This document shows positions 1-5,316 of a stretch of DNA of 10,535 nucleotides, piece by piece. A program made the translations under genes and the position numbers. Below the pieces are notes generated by a model, which had not been told where the DNA came from, did no database searches, and was given only the letters and a program-made list of their open reading frames with translations. Location: positions 1 to 10,535 of the forward strand of contig DVOM01000015.1 of the NCBI GenBank assembly GCA_018713605.1. Direction: 5' to 3'. How positions within the stretch are numbered: position 1 is the stretch's first letter; each line of letters opens with the position of its first letter. Source of the stretch: Scatacola_A faecigallinarum. GTDB lineage: Bacteria; Pseudomonadota; Alphaproteobacteria; RF32; CAG-239.

Positions 1-1
1 A

Positions 2-52
2 GAGGCAATGGAAAGAATGTCGGATGCGCCGACAAAAGAACCTGCGGCATAA
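2..52 (+). CDS. Possible C-terminal end of an upstream gene (partial)
   Basis: The frame starting at base 2 is open from the window edge to a TAA at 50-52. It reads as a short tail rich in Ala, Glu, Met and Lys, ending in Lys-Glu-Pro-Ala-Ala, which is a plausible hydrophilic protein C-terminus. No domain can be recognised in 16 residues. Frame 1 is also open, to a TAA at 97-99, but its Cys/His/Arg composition looks less natural. A hairpin at 42-63 overlaps the stop codon, as often happens at gene ends. The sequence left of the window would settle this. Confidence 0.35.
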   Translation, partial: EAMERMSDAPTKEPAA

Positions 53-63
53 AAGCGCCGCAG
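42..63 (+). terminator. Hairpin at a gene end, possible weak terminator
   Basis: CTGCGGC (42-48) and GCCGCAG (57-63) form a perfect 7-bp GC-rich stem with an 8-base loop. No T-run follows on either strand, so it is not a classical intrinsic terminator. It may act as a 3' stabilising hairpin or a rho-linked end of the upstream transcript. Confidence 0.3.
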
Positions 64-245
64 CATCTGACAATCCACACCTATCGAGTATCAGGATAAG
101 CTAATTTGGGGAAAGAGTCAACTATTAATGAAAGTACAAATTTTTCTGTCTACCAATGATGGAGCTACATAAAATTTTTTTGTCAGTTTTTAAATATTGC
201 AATTTAGGCATATTTCCTTTAATTCTGGAAAAAAAGGATAAGGTT

Positions 246-698
246 ATGCTGTTTATCAAATCACGTTCCCGTCGCGAAAAAAGAAAACGTCTGCTGAAAA
301 ATATTTCGGCGGTTATTGCCGTGATTATTTCTTTTTCCGTAGTGTCTTATCTGTTTTTGTCCGGTTTTAACCGTTTGGAGGCGATTCTGGGTTGGAAAAA
401 TAACGTCATTGCCGGCTTTATGACCGGATTGATGGCCGCATGGATACTCTGGGACGTTATTTTACGCTATACGTCGCGCCGCGGCCGCCATAAGCTTTAT
501 GACAGGTTGTCGCTGGGCGTTTATGTTTTTTTGCTCGTCAGCCTGTTGACGGCGTTTTTTATCAATTTCGGCACCGTAATCGGATTGAGCGTTCTGTTTC
601 TGGTTTTCGTTGAGGCCGGAATTGTCTGGTGGCGGCAGGCAGACGCAGCCAAACGCAAAAAATTCAAACGCCGTTTGCCGTGGATATTTTATCGCTGA
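246..698 (+). CDS. Small polytopic inner-membrane protein, function unknown
   Basis: This encodes 150 residues. The first 19 are very basic (KSRSRREKRKRLLKN). Hydrophobic segments follow at about 20-40, 53-72, 88-110 and 110-127, and the protein ends in a basic tail (AAKRKKFKRRLPWIFYR), so it is predicted to have three or four membrane helices with cytoplasmic basic ends. I do not recognise a family. The frame is open back to an ATG at 156, but I chose the ATG at 246: it has AAGGAT and AAGG ribosome binding sequences just upstream (234-243), and the 30 extra residues do not look like a natural N-terminus. The gene stands alone, with non-coding DNA on both sides. No promoter is convincing; a TTGCAA at 197 lacks a good -10 partner. 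Confidence 0.65.
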   Translation: MLFIKSRSRREKRKRLLKNISAVIAVIISFSVVSYLFLSGFNRLEAILGWKNNVIAGFMTGLMAAWILWDVILRYTSRRGRHKLYDRLSLGVYVFLLVSLLTAFFINFGTVIGLSVLFLVFVEAGIVWWRQADAAKRKKFKRRLPWIFYR

Positions 699-880
699 TA
701 TTCCGGCCAATTCCGTTTCAAGGTTTTTTGCCTTTTTCTCCGCCATTCCCGTGCGCTTTTTCTTTCCTCTGTCATTGCCGGGCTTGACCCGGCAATCCAA
801 GAGATCCCCGGGGCGCGCAATGCTTGCCCGGGGATGACTTAAAGAGAGAATACCGGGGAATGACATCTGCAAAAAAGGCG
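699..880. other. Non-coding interval between the membrane protein and the folded RNA/HTH region
   Basis: No credible gene is seen here. The stretch holds the palindromic repeat described at 771-864, followed by a T/A-rich section that leads into the promoter at 881-908. Open frames crossing it on the - strand encode the typical artefact peptide of such repeats (DCRVKPGND), not a protein. Confidence 0.6.
771..864. repeat. Alphaproteobacterial-type intergenic palindromic repeat
   Basis: ATTGCCGGG (774-782) and CCCGGCAAT (788-796) form a 9-bp stem with a 5-base loop. The flanks are GTCATT at 771 and its inverse AATGAC at 859-864. A second palindromic block in between has CCCCGGGG (806-813) and GCCCGGGGATGAC (826-838). 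The core GTCATTGCCGGG / CCCGGCAATCC type is a widely scattered intergenic repeat in alphaproteobacteria (established knowledge, recognised by eye). It could also act as a transcript 3' end for the gene ending at 698. Copy number in this genome cannot be seen from one window. Confidence 0.7.
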
Positions 881-908
881 TTGCAAAATAGCTTTTAGCC
901 TTTATAAT
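881..908 (+). promoter_or_regulatory. Sigma-70-type promoter for the folded RNA and HTH gene
   Basis: TTGCAA (881-886), a 16-base spacer, and a perfect TATAAT (903-908), giving a start near 915. AAAGGC (874-879) and GCCTTT (898-903) form an inverted repeat that spans the promoter, with A-run and T-run bases continuing the symmetry inside. It could be an operator, perhaps for the small HTH protein encoded downstream, but that is inference. Confidence 0.6.
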
Positions 909-914
909 CATTTT

Positions 915-1092
915 TGCCGACGGAAACGGTTAGACCGACGGCGGAGTATGACAACTCCTTAACCAGAACCAAAATAAACTAACCTCCTTTGTGGAGGATG
1001 GTGCGATATAAGCTGCTTTGCAGTCGAATAAGCACGCTGTCTGGTTACAGTTGTCAACTCCTCCGCTCTCATTTTGAGAGCGGTTTTGTTTT
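915..1092 (+). ncRNA. Structured RNA, either an sRNA or a 5' leader with terminator; family not recognised
   Basis: The segment between a good promoter and an intrinsic terminator folds strongly. The arms 939-967 and 1040-1065 pair over about 24 bp: TAACCAGA (960-967) with TCTGGTTA (1040-1047), GACAAC (950-955) with GTTGTC (1050-1055), then the GGAGT/ACTCC and CGG/CCG parts with one bulge and one mismatch. Inside lie CCTCC-TTTGT-GGAGG (983-997), the outer pairing GTGC/GCAC (1001-1004 with 1032-1035) and CTGC-TTT-GCAG (1013-1023). The 3' end is the terminator at 1063-1092. The length of about 178 bases would suit an independent sRNA such as 6S RNA, but I cannot match the 6S central bubble. CAACTCCTT (952-960) and CAACTCCT (1055-1062) are complementary to the ribosome binding site of the HTH gene. 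The fold is seen in the sequence; the function is inferred. Confidence 0.5.
1063..1092 (+). terminator. Rho-independent terminator ending the structured RNA
   Basis: CCGCTCTC (1063-1070), loop ATTTT, GAGAGCGG (1076-1083), then TTTTGTTTT. The stem is a perfect 8 bp. It lies between the promoter at 881-908 and the HTH start at 1119, so expression of the HTH gene from that promoter would need readthrough. The first three stem bases (1063-1065) are also the outermost bases of the long stem of the structured RNA. Confidence 0.75.
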
Positions 1093-1118
1093 AACAAAAC
1101 ATGAAGGAGTTGAACATA

Positions 1119-1346
1119 ATGGCAACCAAAAACCACGAAATTATCAAAATCAGGAACGGCATTGCCCGCCAGCTGCGCGATACCCGTATCAGCGCGCACC
1201 TGTCGCTGGCGCAGGTCGAAAAGCTGTCCGGCATTCCGGCCAATATTATCGACCTGTTGGAAGTCGGCATCAAACCGGTCGACCTCGGACATCTGCACCA
1301 GCTGGCCAAAGTCTACGGCAAGGCGGTCAAAATTACCCTGATATGA
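1119..1346 (+). CDS. Small XRE-family helix-turn-helix DNA-binding protein
   Basis: This encodes 75 residues consisting of little more than one Cro/C1-type HTH. Residues about 12-62 carry the family pattern: Arg-rich helix 1, then LSLAQVEKLSGIPANIIDLLE (helix 2, turn and recognition helix), a Gly turn, and LGHLHQLAKVYGKAVKI for helices 4 and 5. Such proteins bind operator DNA as dimers, usually as repressors. No dimerisation or sensor domain is attached. I chose the ATG at 1119 over the ATG at 1101, because AAGGAG (1104-1109) sits 9 bases before it and would lie inside the longer version. The gene lies immediately downstream of a terminated structured RNA that contains sequence complementary to this ribosome binding site. 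No partner toxin gene is visible, so an antitoxin role is not supported. Confidence 0.8.
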   Translation: MATKNHEIIKIRNGIARQLRDTRISAHLSLAQVEKLSGIPANIIDLLEVGIKPVDLGHLHQLAKVYGKAVKITLI

Positions 1347-1350
1347 AAAA

Positions 1351-1376
1351 AGCCCCGCGATTGCGGGGCTTAACAA
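1351..1376 (-). terminator. Convergent terminator between HTH gene and cyclophilin gene
   Basis: AGCCCCGC (1351-1358), loop GATT, GCGGGGCT (1363-1370) is a perfect 8-bp stem. On the - strand it is followed by a run of six T (bases 1345-1350 read in reverse), making it a strong terminator for the cyclophilin gene that ends at 1378. On the + strand only TTAACA follows, so it is weaker for the HTH gene. Confidence 0.8.
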
Positions 1377-1377
1377 T

Positions 1378-1992
1378 TTAAAGATCGGCGATAACGCTCA
1401 TGCTGATAATTTCATCAGGATCATAAACCGTACCGTTTTGTCCTTCGCCGCGTTTGATAAGGTCGACAAATTCCATACCCGAAGTAACTTCGCCCCAGAC
1501 CGTATATTGGCCGTCCAGCCACGGGCAGTCGGCAAAGCAGATGAAAAACTGGCTGTCGCCGGAATCCGGGTTCATGGCCCGAGCCATCGAAACCGTGCCG
1601 CGCTTATGCGGGTTGCGGTTAAATTCCGCTTTCAGCTTTTTGCCGGTGCCGCCGGTACCGTTGCCGTAGGGACAGCCCGTCTGTGCCATGAAGCCGTCAA
1701 TGACGCGATGAAATTTCAACCCGTTGTAAAAGCCGGCGCGTACCAGTTCCTTAATCCGGGCCACATGGTTCGGCGCCGCGTCCGGATACATTTCAATTAC
1801 TACGTCGCCGTCTTTCAGTTTCAGCAACAGCGCGTTTTCGGCGTCTTTGACTTTGTATGAATGTTTGATTTTCTTGGCGCGGGTTTTGCTTACCGGCAGT
1901 TTTTTCGTTTCGGCGGCTTTCAGGCCCTTGGTTGCCGGTTTGCCGAGTTTTTTTGCCTCTTCGTTTTTGAGCATTTTGGTTTCTTTAGCCAT
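1378..1992 (-). CDS. Cyclophilin-type peptidyl-prolyl cis-trans isomerase
   Basis: The product has 204 residues. From about 53 to 203 it is a cyclophilin domain that catalyses cis-trans isomerisation of X-Pro bonds. Visible signature residues are F94-H95-R96 (catalytic Arg), F101 and Q104 in the FMAQTG segment, G132-A139 (GTVSMARA), Q148-F149-F150, and W158-L-D-G followed by a Trp-Gly-Glu-Val strand. The first 50 residues are a Lys-rich, low-complexity extension without a signal peptide, so the protein is probably cytoplasmic; most bacterial cyclophilins lack such an arm. Two ATGs lie in tandem (1995 and 1992). I prefer 1992 because GGAG upstream is then 7 bases away rather than 4. The gene follows the ATP-grasp gene after 79 bases and has a possible own promoter there. 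Confidence 0.9.
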   Translation of the reverse strand: MAKETKMLKNEEAKKLGKPATKGLKAAETKKLPVSKTRAKKIKHSYKVKDAENALLLKLKDGDVVIEMYPDAAPNHVARIKELVRAGFYNGLKFHRVIDGFMAQTGCPYGNGTGGTGKKLKAEFNRNPHKRGTVSMARAMNPDSGDSQFFICFADCPWLDGQYTVWGEVTSGMEFVDLIKRGEGQNGTVYDPDEIISMSVIADL

Positions 1993-2025
1993 CATAAATC
2001 TCCGTTAAAAATCATTTCTGCTAAT

Positions 2026-2054
2026 AATATAGGTATTGATAAAAGCCATTGCAC
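2026..2054 (-). promoter_or_regulatory. Possible promoter for the cyclophilin gene
   Basis: Read on the - strand: GTGCAA (2054-2049), a 17-base spacer, and TATATT (2031-2026), placing a start near 2019 and a leader of about 27 bases before the ATG. The -35 box is imperfect. Readthrough from the upstream operon is an alternative, since no terminator is visible between 1993 and 2071. Confidence 0.4.
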
Positions 2055-2071
2055 GGCCGCAGTCGAAAATT

Positions 2072-3037
2072 TTACTTCCCAGCGTTTTGCAAAACATAAT
2101 CCACGCGTTCTTCCGGCGTAAGGTTTTTCGGATACGATTTTTCGATTTTTTTCAGAATGTCGGCCATGCCGCGGCCGTTGGCAATTTGAATCGCCAGTCC
2201 GGGACGGGCGTTGAGTTCCAGCATCATCGGACCCTTGTATTCGTCCAGAACGATGTCGGCGCCCAGATAGCCCAGACCGGTCATTTCATAACCTTTGGCA
2301 GCAATCAGCAGATGTTCGCGCCAGAACGGTACCTCAAGCGTTGACAAATCGGCATGCGTATCAGGATGAACTTCAATCGGCATATTCCACATTACGCCTT
2401 TCAGGCTCTTGCCGTTTCTGATGTCCAGACCGACGCCGACTGCACCCTGATGCAGATTGGCGCGACCGCCCGAGGCCTTGGTCGACAAACGCATCATCGA
2501 CATTGCCGGATACCCTTTGTAGACAATGACCCGTACGTCGGGAACACCCTGATAGCTGTATTCCGAAAATATCGGGCTGAAATGCACCAGTTCCTCAATG
2601 AGAGCCACGTCATATTGCCCGCCCAGACTGTAAAGCCCGCTCAGAATGTTGGAAATGTGCTGGTAAACTTCGCTGAACGTAAGAACGCGCCCCGATGCCG
2701 TTTCAAAGGCCGTTTCCGTATAACTCTTAATTACCAGAACGCCTTTGCCGCCGCTGCCGTGCGCCGGCTTGACCACAAATTCTTTGTATCCTTTAACCAT
2801 CTCCAGCAGGTTCTTGACCTGATTCTGCACTTCAACCACGCCGATGAGGTTAGGGGTGGTAATGCCGACTTTCTGCGCCAGAACCTTGGTCTGTACTTTG
2901 TCGTCCACCAACGGATAAAGGCGGCGGTTGTTGCACTTGGAAATAATGCTGAAATTCCGCCGGTTCATGCCCAGAACGCCGGCTTTCCGAAGCGAGGAGG
3001 GAGAGGCGAAATTTTTCAGCCAGCCGAAACCAAACAT
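2072..3037 (-). CDS. Alpha-L-glutamate ligase-like ATP-grasp protein (RimK-related)
   Basis: The product has 321 residues and carries the ATP-grasp fold, which joins a carboxylate to an amine through an acyl-phosphate. Visible landmarks are VVK90-PAHGSGGKG99 (ATP-binding Lys and Gly-rich loop), IE148-E149 (nucleotide-binding acidic pair), D168-V-R, LGAD261 and MMLE274-LN276-AR-PG (Mg-binding Glu/Asn). It resembles the RimK-related ligase family that occurs beside an inactive transglutaminase/7TM protein and a DTGA protease. The substrate is unknown; addition of Glu or another amino acid to a peptide or protein is a family-based inference. The start is ATG 3037, only three bases after the stop of the upstream gene, with AAAGG in the end of that gene as ribosome binding site. 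There is no signal peptide, so it is cytoplasmic. Confidence 0.88.
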   Translation of the reverse strand: MFGFGWLKNFASPSSLRKAGVLGMNRRNFSIISKCNNRRLYPLVDDKVQTKVLAQKVGITTPNLIGVVEVQNQVKNLLEMVKGYKEFVVKPAHGSGGKGVLVIKSYTETAFETASGRVLTFSEVYQHISNILSGLYSLGGQYDVALIEELVHFSPIFSEYSYQGVPDVRVIVYKGYPAMSMMRLSTKASGGRANLHQGAVGVGLDIRNGKSLKGVMWNMPIEVHPDTHADLSTLEVPFWREHLLIAAKGYEMTGLGYLGADIVLDEYKGPMMLELNARPGLAIQIANGRGMADILKKIEKSYPKNLTPEERVDYVLQNAGK

Positions 3038-3040
3038 TGC

Positions 3041-4576
3041 TCAGCCTTTCTTTGCCAGAGGTGAAAAACGCTTCAGTTCGGTCAGGCGGTAGCCGGTGTA
3101 AGTGCCAAGCAGCATGACGATAAACAGAATAACCAGATTCAGTTCGTTAAAGGCAAACATAATATGGCGGATATAGTTGTTGCAGATAACGAAGTAGGTA
3201 ATAATCGCAACCAGAATGCTGAAGATAATTTCCCTCGTCGCATTGACGGGACCGTCTTCTTCCCAGGTAATTGAAGCGCGCTCAATAATCCAGGCCGTAA
3301 TGATAATCGGGAAAAAGACCGCCGAAGACGCAATGTCGATTTTAAGCTGATAACCGAAAATCGTCAGCGACTGCATCAGCAGGATAACCACGATAACCAC
3401 AGCCGAAATGCGCGGCACCAGCAGCAGGTTAAGCTTGGAGAGCAGGGCGCGGATAAGCAGACCGACGATGATGATAAAGCTGAAACAGACCAGGCCGGAA
3501 ACAAAGCCGGTTTTGACCAGCGACATGGCAATCAGCATCGGCGTAAAGGTACCCATGGTCTGCACGCCCACAACGTTGCGCATCAGTACGATGATTAAAA
3601 TTGCCAGCGGGAATATCATCAGCCATTTGAGCGTATTCTGTTCGGCCAGCGGCAGACTGTAAATAGAATAGTCAAACCAGGTTTTCTGGTTGGCAAGCTT
3701 GGCGCGGTGCTGTGCCAGATTAAACGATGAGCTGATGGATTTCAGAACCGAATATTTAACTACCGAGTCGTTGCCGCCTTCGATGTCCAGCAGGGAATCT
3801 CCGCCGCGCTGAATGACCACGAAATTTTCCGGCAGGCCTTTTTTGCCGGTCTTCAGGTCATAAAGGGTCCAGCGTCCTTCCGTATAAGCCTCAAGCATCA
3901 GGTCCGGCGTAAACGACTTTTTGTTTTCTTCCAGTTTAATGCCGCGAACCATGCGCGTCGGCACGTTTCTCAGCGCCAGCAGGTTGCCGGTGGCTTCGGC
4001 GATGTCTTTCTGGCCTTTTTTCATCGGCAGGAAAGCCAAAACCGTTGCGTCCGGCGGATTCTGATTAAGCAGGCGGATAACCTGCTGCGGAACATTGCCC
4101 GGCTGTTTGGTCGAAAGTTCCAGCAGTTCTTTGGCAACGGCCAGCCGCTGTTCGTCAAAAACCGGTTTTTCCGGATTGGACGGAACCGGCGCCGGAATTT
4201 TGCCGCGGCCGTCTTCGTTGTCAAACAGCAGAATGCGGTAATATAACTGCTGTTTGTCTTCTCTCGGGGCTGAAGTCAGCACAATCCGGTTTTCTTTTGT
4301 ATCCTTGCTTACCTTATAGCCGTCGGCAACCGTATCCTCGTCCAAAATCTTATATTCTTTGCTTACTTTCGGCGTTGCCAGCGAAACCTTAATCGGCTCG
4401 CCGTTCGGCATAAAGCTGATTTGCGCTTCAATCGTCCATACGGCGGTTGATTTTTTCGGGGCAAAGTCGAAACCCCAGTAGCGAACCTTGTAATAAATGC
4501 TGTATGCCGCAAAGGCGACGGACAAAAGCAGACCGATTGTCAGGATAAAACGGACGGAAGTAAATTTTTTCAGCAT
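3041..4576 (-). CDS. Inactive transglutaminase fused to a seven-helix membrane domain
   Basis: The product has 511 residues. An N-terminal membrane anchor lies at about 8-28. A periplasmic part of about 30-310 contains a transglutaminase-like core at about 180-245 (LLALRNVPTRMVRGI, then LEAYTEGRWTLYDLKTG). A C-terminal block of hydrophobic helices lies at roughly 316-332, 342-356, 359-378, 387-404, 415-431, 449-465 and 479-494, followed by a basic tail. In active transglutaminases a Cys precedes the first motif and a His opens the second (HAWVE-like). Here neither is present, so the domain is probably a binding module. It sits between a DTGA protease (22 bases upstream) and an ATP-grasp ligase (3 bases downstream), a known three-gene association. 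The start at ATG 4576 has AAGG 8 bases upstream. Confidence 0.87.
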   Translation of the reverse strand: MLKKFTSVRFILTIGLLLSVAFAAYSIYYKVRYWGFDFAPKKSTAVWTIEAQISFMPNGEPIKVSLATPKVSKEYKILDEDTVADGYKVSKDTKENRIVLTSAPREDKQQLYYRILLFDNEDGRGKIPAPVPSNPEKPVFDEQRLAVAKELLELSTKQPGNVPQQVIRLLNQNPPDATVLAFLPMKKGQKDIAEATGNLLALRNVPTRMVRGIKLEENKKSFTPDLMLEAYTEGRWTLYDLKTGKKGLPENFVVIQRGGDSLLDIEGGNDSVVKYSVLKSISSSFNLAQHRAKLANQKTWFDYSIYSLPLAEQNTLKWLMIFPLAILIIVLMRNVVGVQTMGTFTPMLIAMSLVKTGFVSGLVCFSFIIIVGLLIRALLSKLNLLLVPRISAVVIVVILLMQSLTIFGYQLKIDIASSAVFFPIIITAWIIERASITWEEDGPVNATREIIFSILVAIITYFVICNNYIRHIMFAFNELNLVILFIVMLLGTYTGYRLTELKRFSPLAKKG

Positions 4577-4598
4577 ATTTTTGCCTTACAAAGAAGTT

Positions 4599-5141
4599 TT
4601 AGTGGAGCGTGTTTTCCAGCGACGTGTCGACGATGGCGCGGCCGGTCAGGATATTGCGCCCGATGAGCGCCTGATATTCGAATTTTGAGCGGTCGGCCAA
4701 CGAAAATTCGGCAGTAATTATTTCATTGCCGAGCTTAACGTCCAAATTGACGACCAGACGTTTTTCGTGCTGGTTGATGCGGGTAATTTTCGTCTGGCGG
4801 GCCAGTTCTTTTTCAAAACGGTGCTTCTCGCCGGTTTCGCGGTTGACAATTGTAAAGGAAACCCACTTTTCGCCGTCACGCTCAAAGGTTTTGATGTCGG
4901 AAGCGTCAATGGAAGAAGTTTCGGCGCCGGTGTCAATGCGCCCGGCAAAGGGCGCTTTCATCGGCAGTACGTAAACCGGTTCGACGGCTCCGATGATGCC
5001 GAGCGAATGGCTGGTCGGCGCCGGCTGCGGCGCTTCAATTTCAACCGGCGGAACAATCGCCGGCGTAATGACCTGGGTTTTGCATGCGCTGCACATAACG
5101 GTCAAAATCCCTAAAAACGAAAGATTATAAATATATTTCAT
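4599..5141 (-). CDS. Retropepsin-like aspartic peptidase lipoprotein ('ATP-dependent zinc protease' family)
   Basis: The product has 180 residues. The first 16 are hydrophobic after a short basic start, ending in CSAC with Cys20 as likely lipidation site (an imperfect lipobox with Cys at -3). A Pro-rich linker runs from 26 to 45. The domain shows R68-I-D70-T-G-A73, the catalytic Asp-Thr-Gly motif of retropepsin-like aspartic peptidases, and a late ALIGRNIL (158-165). Families with this pattern are often named ATP-dependent zinc protease, but no zinc or ATP motif is visible, so the name is misleading. It heads the operon with the 7TM transglutaminase and the ATP-grasp gene, and would act in the periplasm while the ligase is cytoplasmic. 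The ribosome binding site before ATG 5141 is weak, and I see no convincing - strand promoter in 5142-5316. Confidence 0.85.
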   Translation of the reverse strand: MKYIYNLSFLGILTVMCSACKTQVITPAIVPPVEIEAPQPAPTSHSLGIIGAVEPVYVLPMKAPFAGRIDTGAETSSIDASDIKTFERDGEKWVSFTIVNRETGEKHRFEKELARQTKITRINQHEKRLVVNLDVKLGNEIITAEFSLADRSKFEYQALIGRNILTGRAIVDTSLENTLH

Positions 5142-5268
5142 AGCGTTATCGTATTCTTTTCAAGAGCTGAATTTATTTAGTTATTTACAAACAAAACGCG
5201 GTAAAAGTAAAGTTAAAATTATTGGCATCTGTATAAATATTTTTTTGATGATTTTATTTAAGGGGCAT

Positions 5269-5276
5269 GTTATAGT
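5269..5276 (+). promoter_or_regulatory. Possible extended -10 promoter for the papain-fold gene
   Basis: TGT followed by TATAGT (5271-5276) resembles an extended -10 element. TTGATG at 5245-5250 is 20 bases away, too far for a standard -35. The start would be near 5283, about 34 bases before the ATG. The interval 5142-5316 is AT-rich and lies between divergent genes, so promoters for both directions are expected here. Confidence 0.35.
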
Positions 5277-5316
5277 TTTATTGTAAACGGAATGATATTA
5301 CAACAGGTTAGAAATA

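Noticed and set aside
462..911. 149-residue open frame on the - strand
   Set aside because: Its middle is the translation of the palindromic repeat (the familiar DCRVKPGND artefact) and its 3' half runs antisense to the membrane protein gene. It has no credible start site.
915..1092. Identification as 6S RNA
   Set aside because: Length and long closing stem would fit, but I cannot find the central bubble and long apical arm of 6S, and the 5' 24 bases are left unpaired. Kept only as an alternative to test.
1101..1346. HTH gene as the antitoxin of a toxin-antitoxin pair
   Set aside because: No small toxin-like gene lies beside it on the same strand. Upstream is non-coding and downstream is a convergent housekeeping-type isomerase.
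2354..3064. 236-residue open frame on the + strand, antisense to the ATP-grasp gene
   Set aside because: It has a His/Gln/Arg-rich composition typical of a shadow frame, while the opposite strand shows clear ATP-grasp motifs with tight operon spacing.
4599..5141. Zinc metalloprotease function implied by the usual family name
   Set aside because: There is no HExxH or other zinc motif, and no ATP-binding loop. The DTGA motif instead points to an aspartic retropepsin-like fold.
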